This document shows, in pieces, positions 15,498 through 24,998 of a DNA stretch of 48,236 nt (its first letter is position 1; each line of letters opens with the position of its first letter). The stretch is from NCBI GenBank assembly GCA_024697405.1, contig JAILFU010000168.1, forward strand, positions 1 through 48,236. The letters run 5' to 3'. This DNA is from Prevotella sp. (lineage in GTDB: Bacteria > Bacteroidota > Bacteroidia > Bacteroidales > Bacteroidaceae). The position numbers and the translations under genes are program-made. A model generated the notes under the pieces. That model saw nothing but the letters and a program-made list of their open reading frames with translations, ran no database searches and was not told where the DNA came from.

Positions 15498-18400
15498 TTG
15501 GAAGAGTGAAGAATTTGCTTCCGCCGGAGGTGGTGGAATAAAGCCAGGCAGACTTCTGAGGAAACTCCTCTATATTCTTGCCTGTGTTACCGTATTTAGC
15601 AGTGCGGTAGCAAATTCTTCATTCTCCACTCTTCATACTACAATTCCAGCGGATACACTGGTATCTTCTCGCTGGCGCATCCAGCCCACGGCACCTGTCG
15701 TGGTGGCCGACCTCGACTCCTCGGCAATCGACCTGAAGATGCCCGAGAACATCAAGCAGCGGGTGGAATACAACGACTCCCTGAACATTTATTATATAGG
15801 GTCGAAGATTGATGATTCCTATCTGAACACGCCCATCCTGATGACGCCCGAGGAATACATGCAGTGGAGCGAGCGCCGTGCCCGCCAGCAGTTCTTCCGC
15901 CAGAAGGATGCCGAGAACGTGAAGACGAAGGGCGAGGACAAGTTCTCCTTCTCCGACATGCACTTCGACCTCGGCCCGGCGGAGAAGATCTTCGGCCCCG
16001 GCGGCGTGCGGGTGAAGACCCAGGGAACGGCAGAGCTGAAGGTGGGCTTCACGAAGAAGGACATCGACAACCCCTCGCTGCCCATCCGCAACAGGAAGAC
16101 CACCTCGTTCGACTTCGACGAGAAAATCAACCTTACCGTCAATGGCAAGGTGGGCGACAAGGTGAACATGAACCTGAACTACAACACAGACGCCACCATG
16201 GACTTCGACACGAAGAACATCAAGCTGAAGTTCGACGGCAAGGAAGATGAGATTATCAAGCTCGTGGAAGGCGGCAATGTATCCTTCCCCTCCAACAACT
16301 CGCTGGTGCACGGGGCCAGCAGCCTCTTCGGCATCCGCACCGACATGCAGTTCGGCAAGCTGAAGCTGCAGACCGTCGTCTCGCAGAAGAAGAGCACCTC
16401 CAGCAGCGTCAGCAGCAAGGGCGGCACCTCGACAGCTCCCTTCGAGATCGACGTGGCCGACTACGAGGAGAACCGCCACTTCTTCCTCAGCCACTTCTTC
16501 CGCCAGACCTACGACCTTGCCATGTCTACCCTGCCCAACCTGACCACGGGCATCAAAATCAACCGTGTGGAGGTGTGGGTGACCAACAAGACCGGCACCA
16601 CCAACAACACCCGTAACATCGTGGCCTTCACCGACCTGGGCGAGAACAATGTCATCAAGAACCCTATATGGACCGGCACTGGCATGCAGGTGCCCAGTAA
16701 CCTGGCCAACGATGTCTACTCCACGCTGGTGGCCAACATCGACACGGCCTCCCGCAGCATCGACCTCGTCTCGGCGCAGCTGGAAGCCATCAACGGCATC
16801 ACCGGCGGCGTGGACTATGAGAAGCTGTCCTCCGCCCGCCTGCTGACCTCCAGCGAATATACCGTGAACAATGCGCTGGGATTCATCTCACTGAAGACCG
16901 GCCTGCAGACCGACCAAGTGCTGGCCGTGGCCTTCGAATATACCTACGGCGGACAGACCTATCAGGTGGGCGAGTTCTCCACCGATGTCACCCAGACCAA
17001 CCGCTGCCTGTTCGTGAAGTCGCTGAAGAACACGTCGAACAACCCCACACAGGGCAACTGGCAGCTGATGATGAAGAACGTCTACTACCTGGCCTCGAAC
17101 GTGGAGAAGGAGAAATTCCGTCTCGACATCAAATACCAGAGCGACACCACCGGCACCTATCTCACCTACCTGCCGGAGGAGAAGCTGAAACAGACCACGC
17201 TGCTGAAGGTGATGGGCCTCGACCGCCTCGATGCCAACATGAAGCCCCATTCCAACGGACAGTTCGACTTCGTGCAGGGCTACACCGTCTCGGCAGGACG
17301 CATCTTCCTCCCCTCGGCCGAGCCCTTCGGCGACTACCTCCGCAACTATCTCACGCAGAAAGGCATGGGCGACCTGGCCGACAGATACTGCTTCGACCAG
17401 CTCTACGACTCCACGAAGACCGTGGCCAAGCAGAATGCCGAGAAAGACAAGTACATCCTCACCGGACAATATAAAGGCACGGCGGCAAACGTCATTCAGC
17501 TCAATGCGAGCTACATACCCCAAGGCTCCGTCGTCGTCACGGCCGGAGGTGTCAAGCTGTCGGAAGGCTCCGACTACACGGTCGACTATTCGGCCGGCGA
17601 GGTGACCATCCTCAACCAGAGCATCATCGACGCAGGAACGAATGTCAACGTCTCCCTCGAGTCGAACAGCGACTACGGCATGCAGCGGAAGACCATGTTC
17701 GGCGTGAACTGGGAGTACGAATTCAACAAGAGCTTCTCCATGGGCGGCACCTTGCTCCATCTCTCTGAGCAGGCGCTGACCACGAAGGTGGGCATGGGCG
17801 AGGAGCCGCTGAACAACACACTATGGGGCCTGAACCTGAACTGGAAGCAGGAGGTCCAGTGGCTGACGAAGGCACTCGACCGTCTGCCCCTGCTCCATTG
17901 TACGCAGCCCTCGCAAATCTCGCTGACAGGCGAGTTTGCCCAGCTCATTGCCGGCAATGCCCACGGCACACAGGACAACGCCTCCTACATCGACGACTTC
18001 GAGAACACCAAGAACCTGCTCGATGTCAGCGACCCGAAGGCATGGGTGCTCTCCAGCGTGCCCTCCATGTTCCCCGAGCATGCCGACAAGGAGAGCGTCA
18101 CCAGCGGCTACAACCGTGCCCTCCTCTCCTGGTACAATGTCGACCCGCTGTTCACCCGCCGCTCCTCCTCGCTGACGCCGGGACATATCAAGAGCGACCT
18201 GGAGCAGCTGTCGAACCACTACGTGCGCGAGGTCTATGTGAAAGAGCTCTATCCCAACCGCGATCAGTCCTCCTACAACGGTGCCACCTCTACCCTGCCC
18301 GTGCTGAACCTGACCTACTACCCCCAGGAGCGCGGCCCCTACAACCTCACCCTCGACTACAATGAGGACGGCACGCTGAAGAACCCCGCACAGCGGTGGG

Positions 18401-21400
18401 GCGGCATGATGCGACGCATGGACATCACCACCGACTTCGAGCAGGCCAACATCGAGTACATCGAGTTCTGGCTCCTCGATCCTTATATATATACGCGCAA
18501 GGAAGGCACGGCCTCCCAGCATAGCGGCGAGCTGTACATCAACCTGGGCGAGGTGTCGGAAGACGTGCTGCGCGACGGAAAGAAATTCTACGAGAGCGGC
18601 ATGCCCGTCGACGGCACCAGTGCCTTCGAGAGCACGCAGTGGGGAAAGATTCCCGTGCAGGCCACGCAGACCTACGCCTTTGCCACCACCAGCGGCTCGC
18701 GCGAGAAGCAGGACGTGGGACTCAACGGCCTCACCGACGAGGAGGAGCGCTCCTTCGGCCCCTACGCCGAGTGGCTGGGGAAGATAGGCTCGGTGGTCAC
18801 CAACGACTCGCTGCTTCAGGCATGGCAGCAAGACCCTGCCGGCGATGACTACCACTATTTCCGTGGTTCCGACTTCGACCGCGAGCGGAAGAGCATCCTC
18901 GACCGCTATCGCCGCATCAACAACCCACAGGGCAACTCCCCCTCCAGCGACAACCAGACAGAGAGCTACGACTCCAGCTACAAGACTGGTCCCGACGTGG
19001 AGGACATCAACCAGGACTACACCCTCAACGAATACGAGCGCTACTACCAGTACCGCGTGCCCATCAGCGACGACGAGCTGCAAGCCTACAACAGGGGCAT
19101 GAAGAGCGAGGACTCCTACATCGTTGACCACCGCGACTATAATGCCAAGCTGCGCAACGGCGACACGCTGACCGTGCGCTGGTACCAGTACCGCATCCCC
19201 CTGCAGGAGTGGCAGCAGAAGGTGGGCACCATCAACGACTTCCCCTCCATCCGCTTCATGCGAATGTTCCTCACCGGCTTCGAGCAGCCCATCACCCTGC
19301 GCTTTGGCTCTCTCGACCTCGTGCGTGGCGAGTGGAGGCAGTACAAGCAGAACCTCCAGACCTCTGCCAGCGCCGAGACCGGCACGCTGGAGATGAGCGC
19401 TGTCAACGTCGAGGAGAACACCGAGCGCCAGCCGGTGGCCTACGTCCTCCCGCCGGGCATCAGCCGAGTGCAGGATCCCAACCAGCAGCAGCTCACCGAG
19501 GACAACGAGCAGGCCCTCTGCCTGACGGTGAAGAACCTCTCGCAGAACGAGTCGAAGGCTGTCTACAAGAATACCAACCTCGACCTGCGCCAGTACAAGC
19601 GGCTGCAGATGTTCGTCCATGCCAACCACCTCGTGCCCAACGCCACGCAGCTGGAGGACAACCAGCTGGCCGTCTTCATACGCCTGGGCAGCGACTACAA
19701 GAGCAACTACTACGAGTATCTCATTCCGCTGAAGATCACCCCCGAAGGACACTACCACTGGAACGTGCCCTCCGACCGCACCATCGTATGGCCCGAGGAG
19801 AACATGCTCGACATCAACCTCCACGTGTTCACCGCCCTGAAGAAAGCCCGCAACAAGGCCCGCGCCGAGGGACTGGCCAGCTACACCCAGCTCTTCAGCG
19901 ACTACGACCCCGACAAGCCCAACAACCGCATCAGCATCGTTGGCAATCCCTCGCTGGGCGAGGTGAAGACCATGATCATCGGCGTGCGCAACCTCAGCCC
20001 CGCGCTGAAGAGCGGCGAGGTGTGGGTGAACGAGCTGCGCCTGCGCGAGGCCAACAACGAGGGCGGCTGGGCGGCCAGCGGAGCCATGAACGTGCAGCTG
20101 AGCGACGTAGGCTCGGTGAACATGACAGGCCGCTACGTCACCGACGGATTCGGCGGACTGGAGCAGACCGTCATTCAGCGAAGCATGGAGACGGAGAAGT
20201 CATACAGCATCACGGCCAACGTGGAGCTGGGAAAGTTCTTCCCCGACAAGGCAGAAGTCAACGCCCCGCTCTACTATTCCTACACCAAGGAGAGCGTCAG
20301 CCCGAAATACAACCCGCTGGACACCGACATGGAGCTGGACGACGCCCTGGAGAGCGCAGCCAACCGCCGCGAGCGCGACAGCATAGAGAGCATCGCCGTA
20401 ACCAAGCACATCACACGCAACTTCTCGCTCTCCAACGTCAGGGTGGGCATCAAGAACAAGCGTCACCCCATGCCCTACGACCCCGCCAACTTCTCATTCA
20501 GCTACAGCCACTCCCACCGCAACACCAGCGGCGAGACCACCATCTTCGAGAACGACGACCAGTGGCGAGGGGCACTCAGCTACAGCTATTCGCCGGTCTA
20601 CAAGACATGGGAGCCGTTTAAGAAGTCGAAGAGCAAGTCGAAGTGGATGCAGCTGCCAAAGGCACTCGGACTGAACTACCTCCCACAGAGCATCTCCTTC
20701 AACACAGAGATGAGCCGCTCCTACTACGAGCTGCAGGAGCGCGACCTGGAAAACACCGAAGACCCCAACCTGCCGCTCACATTCTCCGAGCAGTTCCTCT
20801 GGAACCGTGACTTCCAGATACGCTGGGACCTCACGAAGAACCTGCACATGAACTTCCAGAGCGCCACCCATGCAGAGATAGAGGAGCCATATACCCCGGT
20901 CAACAAAGACCTCTATGCCGACCACTACCAGGCATGGAAAGACTCCGTCTGGCAGAGCATCCGTCACTGGGGCACACCCCTCGACTACCAGCAGTCGTTC
21001 ACCGCCAGCTACCAGCTGCCGCTCGACAAGCTGCCCGTCTTCGACTGGATGAAGCTCGACGCTCAGTACAACGCCACCTACTCCTGGCTGCGCGGCACCG
21101 AACTCGACGACGGCACCTCGCTGGGCAACACTATCCAGAACAACCGCAACATGACGCTCAACGGTAACTTCAACCTGGAGACGCTCTACAACCATATTCC
21201 CTTCCTGAAGAAGACCAACGAACGTTTCAAGAAGGCTCCGCAGAAAAAGGACGACAAGAAAGACAAGAAGTCGGCCACAGGCAAGAAAGACCAGACCGGA
21301 AAGGATGGCAAAGACGCCAAGGACGCCAAAGATGCCAAGGACGGCAAGGAAGCCCCGAAGCCCGGCACCAGCAAGGACGAAAAGCAGCTGCCCAAGAACA

Positions 21401-23298
21401 AGAACACCTTCCAGAAGGAAATCACCCTACAGCCCGACAGCGTCATCGAGGTGCAGCACAACAAGAAGTCGAAACGCCTGCTGGTCAGCGCCCGAGGCAA
21501 GAACGGCAAGATCGTGAAGGTGAAGTGGAAAGCCGTCGACGAGAACAAAATCAAGGTCTGGCTGCCTTCACCTCCTAAGTCGGGGGGCAAGAAGTCCAGA
21601 CAAGCGAACTCGACGGATGCCATTGCAGACTCGCTGGCCACAGATTCTTTGCTGGCGGCAAACGACACGCTCATTACTACACTTCCTGACACTCCTCCTA
21701 CGAAAACAAAGGGGAAGAAAGGAAAAGACGGTCGTTCAGACCTCCAAACCACCGACCTTGGGGGCATAGACATCAAGCTCTCTGTCACTCCAAAGGAGCC
21801 GCTCGACGAGAAGTGGTGGTACGACATCTCCCAGCAGGCAGCACGTCTGCTGATGTCCATCCGCACGGTGAACTTCAGCTACCGTAACCAGCGGTCGATG
21901 GCCCTGCCGGGATTCATGCCCAACGTGGGCGACATGTTCGGACAGCGCTCGGGTGACATCCTAGCGCCTGGCCTCGACTTCGCCTTCGGACTGACGGGCG
22001 ACAGCTATGTCGACAAGGCCCTCGACAACGGATGGCTGCTCTGCAACGAAAGTGTGGCAACACCCTCTACCAGCCAGATGACCGAGGACTTCCAGCTGCG
22101 GGCTACGGTGGAGCCTGTGCGCGACCTGAAAATCGACCTCTCGGCCACACGCACGCAGAACCGCTCGCGCAGCGTACAGTTCATGTACTCCGGACAGCCC
22201 ACCACCTACAGCGGCACATTCACCATGACCACCATCTCCCTGCGCTCGGCGCTCGAGGGCATGGGCAATGCCAACAACGGCTACCATTCGCCCACCTTCG
22301 ACCGCTTCTGCGCCGCCATCCCCGAGTTCCGCGACCAGGTGCAGGCACAATACCCCGACCCCTCCAGCGGCGGAACGGTCGAAGCACCCACGGGAGCAAC
22401 GGGAGGAGCATCCGTCGACCCCTACTCCGCCGATGTACTCATCCCCGCCTTCCTCAGCACCTACACCATGGGCGCCGGCAAGTCGCTCGCCATCTTCCCC
22501 GCCCTCTCCCGCCTGCTTCCCAACTGGACGGTGAAGTACGCAGGACTGTCGAAGATTCCCTGGCTGGCCGACCACTTCAAGAGCGTCAACCTGAACCATT
22601 CCTACAAGAGCGTCTACAGCGTAGGCTCCTACGCCAGCTACAGCTCCTGGGTGCAGTATATGGGCGACCTGGGCTATGTACAGGCAGCCGACGGCAGCTA
22701 CGCACCGTCCTCCCGTTTCAACATCAGCACCGTCAGCATCAACGAGCAATTCTCACCCCTGTTGGGAATGGATGTCACCCTGCAGAACAACATGACCTTT
22801 AAGGTGGAGTACAAGACTACCCGCGTGCTCAACCTCTCCATGACCAGCGTACAGCTCAACGAGACACGCTCCAAGGACTGGGTCGTGGGCGTGGGCTACA
22901 AGGTCAACGACTTCAAGCTCTTCGGCAAGAGCAGCAGCCGCAAGGCAAAAGGCTCGAAGAAAGGCAAGGGCGACAACGACAACGACAGCAAGTCCTCGTC
23001 ATCGTCGAGAACAGGCAGCAGCCGTGGCGGCGTAAACCACGATCTGAACACCCGGCTCGACATCTCCTTCCGTAAGCAGGCCGCCATCACGCGCGACATC
23101 GCCTCGGGGGTCTCTTCAGCCAGCAGCGGCAACTCCGCGTTGAAAATATCGCTGCAGGCCGACTATACCGTCTCACGCTATCTCACCCTGACAGCCTACT
23201 ACGACCGGCAGACCAACACCCCACTGCTCTCAGCCAGCAGCTATCCCACCACCACTCAGGACTTCGGCGTCAGCGTGAAGTTCTCACTTACCCGCTAA
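15490..23298 (+). CDS. sprA: Type IX secretion system outer-membrane translocon SprA (Sov)
   Basis: A 2,602-residue protein. In Flavobacterium, SprA is the very large outer-membrane barrel through which T9SS substrates leave. The N-terminus has a hydrophobic signal (LLRKLLYILACVTVFSSAVA, residues 22-41). SprA-family blocks include FDFDEKINLTVNGKVGDKVNMNLNYNTDA at about 200-230 and ASYIDDFENTKNLLDVSDP at about 830-850, and many amphipathic strands run to the C-terminal FGVSVKFSLTR. Three loops are low-complexity: a Lys/Asp-rich one at about 1912-1980, a Ser/Thr/Lys one at about 2035-2085 and a Ser-rich one at about 2475-2515. Position behind ruvA is conserved in Bacteroidota. The only good start is in the octamer repeat, and inverted repeat arms flank the signal-peptide region. 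Confidence 0.96.
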   Translation: MRNWKSEEFASAGGGGIKPGRLLRKLLYILACVTVFSSAVANSSFSTLHTTIPADTLVSSRWRIQPTAPVVVADLDSSAIDLKMPENIKQRVEYNDSLNIYYIGSKIDDSYLNTPILMTPEEYMQWSERRARQQFFRQKDAENVKTKGEDKFSFSDMHFDLGPAEKIFGPGGVRVKTQGTAELKVGFTKKDIDNPSLPIRNRKTTSFDFDEKINLTVNGKVGDKVNMNLNYNTDATMDFDTKNIKLKFDGKEDEIIKLVEGGNVSFPSNNSLVHGASSLFGIRTDMQFGKLKLQTVVSQKKSTSSSVSSKGGTSTAPFEIDVADYEENRHFFLSHFFRQTYDLAMSTLPNLTTGIKINRVEVWVTNKTGTTNNTRNIVAFTDLGENNVIKNPIWTGTGMQVPSNLANDVYSTLVANIDTASRSIDLVSAQLEAINGITGGVDYEKLSSARLLTSSEYTVNNALGFISLKTGLQTDQVLAVAFEYTYGGQTYQVGEFSTDVTQTNRCLFVKSLKNTSNNPTQGNWQLMMKNVYYLASNVEKEKFRLDIKYQSDTTGTYLTYLPEEKLKQTTLLKVMGLDRLDANMKPHSNGQFDFVQGYTVSAGRIFLPSAEPFGDYLRNYLTQKGMGDLADRYCFDQLYDSTKTVAKQNAEKDKYILTGQYKGTAANVIQLNASYIPQGSVVVTAGGVKLSEGSDYTVDYSAGEVTILNQSIIDAGTNVNVSLESNSDYGMQRKTMFGVNWEYEFNKSFSMGGTLLHLSEQALTTKVGMGEEPLNNTLWGLNLNWKQEVQWLTKALDRLPLLHCTQPSQISLTGEFAQLIAGNAHGTQDNASYIDDFENTKNLLDVSDPKAWVLSSVPSMFPEHADKESVTSGYNRALLSWYNVDPLFTRRSSSLTPGHIKSDLEQLSNHYVREVYVKELYPNRDQSSYNGATSTLPVLNLTYYPQERGPYNLTLDYNEDGTLKNPAQRWGGMMRRMDITTDFEQANIEYIEFWLLDPYIYTRKEGTASQHSGELYINLGEVSEDVLRDGKKFYESGMPVDGTSAFESTQWGKIPVQATQTYAFATTSGSREKQDVGLNGLTDEEERSFGPYAEWLGKIGSVVTNDSLLQAWQQDPAGDDYHYFRGSDFDRERKSILDRYRRINNPQGNSPSSDNQTESYDSSYKTGPDVEDINQDYTLNEYERYYQYRVPISDDELQAYNRGMKSEDSYIVDHRDYNAKLRNGDTLTVRWYQYRIPLQEWQQKVGTINDFPSIRFMRMFLTGFEQPITLRFGSLDLVRGEWRQYKQNLQTSASAETGTLEMSAVNVEENTERQPVAYVLPPGISRVQDPNQQQLTEDNEQALCLTVKNLSQNESKAVYKNTNLDLRQYKRLQMFVHANHLVPNATQLEDNQLAVFIRLGSDYKSNYYEYLIPLKITPEGHYHWNVPSDRTIVWPEENMLDINLHVFTALKKARNKARAEGLASYTQLFSDYDPDKPNNRISIVGNPSLGEVKTMIIGVRNLSPALKSGEVWVNELRLREANNEGGWAASGAMNVQLSDVGSVNMTGRYVTDGFGGLEQTVIQRSMETEKSYSITANVELGKFFPDKAEVNAPLYYSYTKESVSPKYNPLDTDMELDDALESAANRRERDSIESIAVTKHITRNFSLSNVRVGIKNKRHPMPYDPANFSFSYSHSHRNTSGETTIFENDDQWRGALSYSYSPVYKTWEPFKKSKSKSKWMQLPKALGLNYLPQSISFNTEMSRSYYELQERDLENTEDPNLPLTFSEQFLWNRDFQIRWDLTKNLHMNFQSATHAEIEEPYTPVNKDLYADHYQAWKDSVWQSIRHWGTPLDYQQSFTASYQLPLDKLPVFDWMKLDAQYNATYSWLRGTELDDGTSLGNTIQNNRNMTLNGNFNLETLYNHIPFLKKTNERFKKAPQKKDDKKDKKSATGKKDQTGKDGKDAKDAKDAKDGKEAPKPGTSKDEKQLPKNKNTFQKEITLQPDSVIEVQHNKKSKRLLVSARGKNGKIVKVKWKAVDENKIKVWLPSPPKSGGKKSRQANSTDAIADSLATDSLLAANDTLITTLPDTPPTKTKGKKGKDGRSDLQTTDLGGIDIKLSVTPKEPLDEKWWYDISQQAARLLMSIRTVNFSYRNQRSMALPGFMPNVGDMFGQRSGDILAPGLDFAFGLTGDSYVDKALDNGWLLCNESVATPSTSQMTEDFQLRATVEPVRDLKIDLSATRTQNRSRSVQFMYSGQPTTYSGTFTMTTISLRSALEGMGNANNGYHSPTFDRFCAAIPEFRDQVQAQYPDPSSGGTVEAPTGATGGASVDPYSADVLIPAFLSTYTMGAGKSLAIFPALSRLLPNWTVKYAGLSKIPWLADHFKSVNLNHSYKSVYSVGSYASYSSWVQYMGDLGYVQAADGSYAPSSRFNISTVSINEQFSPLLGMDVTLQNNMTFKVEYKTTRVLNLSMTSVQLNETRSKDWVVGVGYKVNDFKLFGKSSSRKAKGSKKGKGDNDNDSKSSSSSRTGSSRGGVNHDLNTRLDISFRKQAAITRDIASGVSSASSGNSALKISLQADYTVSRYLTLTAYYDRQTNTPLLSASSYPTTTQDFGVSVKFSLTR
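15501..15635. repeat. Inverted repeat arms flanking the SprA signal-peptide coding region
   Basis: The left arm GAAGAATTTGCTTCCGC (15508-15524) and right arm GCGGTAGCAAATTCTTC (15604-15620) pair at 16 of 17 bases. GAAGAGT/ACTCTTC outer parts also match with a small offset (15501-15507 and 15628-15634). They encode KSEEFASA before and SAVANSSFSTL after the hydrophobic core. The same GAATTTGC-type core occurs at the 5' end of argH. Confidence 0.75.
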
Positions 23299-23416
23299 CT
23301 TTCCCTCTAAAGGTCTTGCCTAGCAAGCCCGCAGACCAAGAGCGAGATGAGGCAGAAGCGAACAGACGGATATAGTGTTATACTGCCGTAATATATATAT
23401 AATATACTTAACCCGG

Positions 23417-23715
23417 AAAAACCCTGCAACTCTGCATACTCTGCACTAAATAAGATTTTTTCTATATAGTCTCCGAACAAAAAATACTGCCGCCGTTCGA
23501 AAAAAAACTGCCGCCATTTGGAAAAATACGAACGCCGTTTGGAAAAATACGAACGCCGTTTTTTCGTCCCAAGCCTTGGGACTTTTCTGCAGATAGGTTT
23601 TGGAAAAGAATGCATGCTATGCAGGGTTCGGTGCAGAGTCATTTGCAAAGTGTACTACCAAAAACATCTTGAAAAGCAGTCACTTATCCGAAAAAATGCA
23701 GGGTTGCAGGGTTTT
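23417..23715 (+). repeat. Non-coding TIR element, copy 1
   Basis: The left end AAAACCCTGCAACTCTGCA (23418-23436) faces the right end TGCAGGGTTGCAGGGTTTT (23697-23715). In the middle are 21-bp tandem units CGCCGTTTGGAAAAATACGAA, then a T-run and the palindrome GTCCCAAGCCTTGGGAC (23566-23582), followed by CTTTTCTGC. The same core and ends occur at 40734-41110. No transposase frame is present. Confidence 0.8.
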
Positions 23716-23796
23716 GTCGACCATGCAATGTTACTGCGCATCAAGCATCGGACAAAAAAGAAGACTATTCCAGGCAAGTATTCAGTAGAAATGGCA

Positions 23797-23826
23797 TTTT
23801 CTGCGCAAAATATTTATTTTTGCGCA
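23797..23826 (+). promoter_or_regulatory. Putative operator of the AraC-family gene (direct repeat)
   Basis: TTTTCTGCGCA (23797-23807) and ATTTTTGCGCA (23816-23826) form a direct repeat with a 19-bp period. It ends 29 bases before the -33 TTG of the promoter. An operator of the same design stands before the BspA operon at 25760-25789. Binding by the adjacent AraC-family protein is inference. Confidence 0.65.
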
Positions 23827-23855
23827 AGTTTTTTACGTTTTTATGGTATTTATCA

Positions 23856-23885
23856 TTGAATTTCGCACAAAATAGTGTAATTTTG
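23856..23885 (+). promoter_or_regulatory. Promoter of the AraC-family gene
   Basis: TTG (23856-23858), a 19-base spacer and TAATTTTG (23878-23885) match the Bacteroidota housekeeping promoter in both boxes and spacing. The -7 box is 32 bases upstream of the ATG at 23918. Confidence 0.7.
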
Positions 23886-23917
23886 CATTATTAAAATCTG
23901 GAATGCTGTGAATAGCC

Positions 23918-24685
23918 ATGACAGGAACTAATTTACTTATTGCCGCCGTAATCATCGTTTCTGTGATTGCGTTCATCATCACGATGCTGGTGATGAATGC
24001 TAGTGCAAAGAAGATCATCTCTACCAACACGAAGCTGGTGGAGAACCAGAACACGCTCTTGGAACAGAACAAAATGCAGGGCACTGAACTGGAGAGAAGG
24101 ATGAACGAGCTGGAAGAACAGAGTACCATTCTGGAGGAGCAGAAGAACGAGCTGGAGGAACAGAAGGAGATGATTGAGTCGCTTCAGCGGCAGCAAGAAG
24201 AGCTGGCAGAACAATTGAAACATAGTACCTTGGACGAGGTGATGCTATTGCGCGAACAGACACGCCAGCATCGCGAACAAATTGAATTGACTGCCGACAT
24301 GAGCGATGAGGAGCTTATGGAATGGATAGAACAGAAGATGGACGAGACACGCCTCTTCACGGATTCTAACCTGACGATGAAGTCTATGGCTAAAGCCCTC
24401 GGCTTAACGCAGAAACGGCTCGGAGGGCTATTCAAGAATCATCCAAAATACCATCATTTGGGCGATTTTCTCAACGAAAAACGTTTTCTATATGCCTGCC
24501 GCCTGTTGCGCGAAGAACCCCAATGGACTATCGAAGCCGTAGGTACAGAGGCTGGTTTCGGCGGTCGTCGCACTTTCCAGACAGAGGTGAAGCGCCGACT
24601 CGGCATCACTCCGCTGCAATACCGGCAATCTCAAACCTCACCCATAGCCCATCTCCAAAGAGGAAGGGGAGATGGCAACAATTGA
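23918..24685 (+). CDS. Membrane-anchored coiled-coil AraC-family regulator
   Basis: A 255-residue protein with an N-terminal membrane helix (LLIAAVIIVSVIAFIITMLVM, residues 5-25). A long Glu/Gln/Leu coiled coil follows (about 35-125, LEEQ/NELEEQ repeats), then an AraC-type double helix-turn-helix domain (about 140-238): SMAKALGLTQKRLGGLFKN, then FLYACRLLREE, AVGTEAGFGGRRTFQTEVKRRLG and ITPLQYR. There is no periplasmic sensor domain, so the membrane or the coiled coil would carry the signal. The last 15 residues (SPIAHLQRGRGDGNN) come from a palindromic repeat and are probably an extension. The gene has its own promoter and a direct-repeat operator shared with the BspA operon, suggesting autoregulation and control of that operon. 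Confidence 0.85.
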   Translation: MTGTNLLIAAVIIVSVIAFIITMLVMNASAKKIISTNTKLVENQNTLLEQNKMQGTELERRMNELEEQSTILEEQKNELEEQKEMIESLQRQQEELAEQLKHSTLDEVMLLREQTRQHREQIELTADMSDEELMEWIEQKMDETRLFTDSNLTMKSMAKALGLTQKRLGGLFKNHPKYHHLGDFLNEKRFLYACRLLREEPQWTIEAVGTEAGFGGRRTFQTEVKRRLGITPLQYRQSQTSPIAHLQRGRGDGNN

Positions 24686-24998
24686 CGCTTCAAACAATAT
24701 TATTAGACAATAATATAGCAGTTGACCCGGGACGTCTCCGGCGGTAGCCGCATTCTTGTGTCCCTTTGGTAGCAAGCGACCGGAGGTCGGGAATGTGCCA
24801 TGCGGAAAAGTAAATTTAGGTCAACTGCTATATTGTTGCCTATTATTAAGGTACCCCATCCTCAAGGAGAATCCTGTACAGTAAGGACAGACCTTATGTC
24901 TGTCCCTACGGTAGACATCCTTTAGCCACCTCTTGACATCTCTTTCCTTGTTTGGAAGAGAAGCTGCGAACGCAGTGTCGTATGTGTTTCAGGAGGTA
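24686..24998. other. 313-base convergent intergenic region
   Basis: It holds a MITE-like element with an 8-bp target duplication (24698-24848) and about 150 further bases. No gene was seen in the remainder. The two flanking genes converge on it, and both end in repeat-derived codons. Confidence 0.6.
24706..24840. mobile_element. MITE-like element, copy 1
   Basis: Terminal inverted repeats GACAATAATATAGCAGTTGA (from 24706) and TCAACTGCTATATTGTTGCC (to 24840) pair almost completely. The element is flanked on both sides by TATTATTA (24698-24705 and 24841-24848), a perfect 8-bp target-site duplication. The interior has CTCCGGCGGTAGCC and GCGGAAAAGTAAATTTAGG, shared with the copy at 41117-41430. 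At 135 bases it has no coding capacity and would need a transposase in trans. Confidence 0.8.

Larger units (their letters stand above)
23299..23917. other. 619-base intergenic region between sprA and the AraC-family gene
   Basis: It contains a non-coding element with terminal inverted repeats (23417-23715), then an AT-rich stretch with a TGCGCA direct repeat (23797-23826) and a promoter (23856-23885). Small frames here run through the repeats and show no protein-like composition. No sprA terminator hairpin was recognised. Confidence 0.6.

Noticed and set aside
17821..19824. A 667-codon open frame opposite sprA, and other long frames opposite or overlapping argH, argD and the C13-peptidase gene
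   Set aside because: They are rich in Val, Ala, Gly, Leu and His runs without domain motifs, as expected for shadows of G/C-biased third positions, and they lie fully over well-supported genes.
21220..21425. Lys/Asp-rich region of SprA as an inserted repeat element
   Set aside because: It is a simple codon-level low-complexity loop (KDAKDAKD) without inverted arms, and long variable loops are usual in SprA.
23307..23859. Two frames of about 113 codons on opposite strands behind sprA
   Set aside because: They run through the TIR element and its tandem units, and no protein family pattern is seen.
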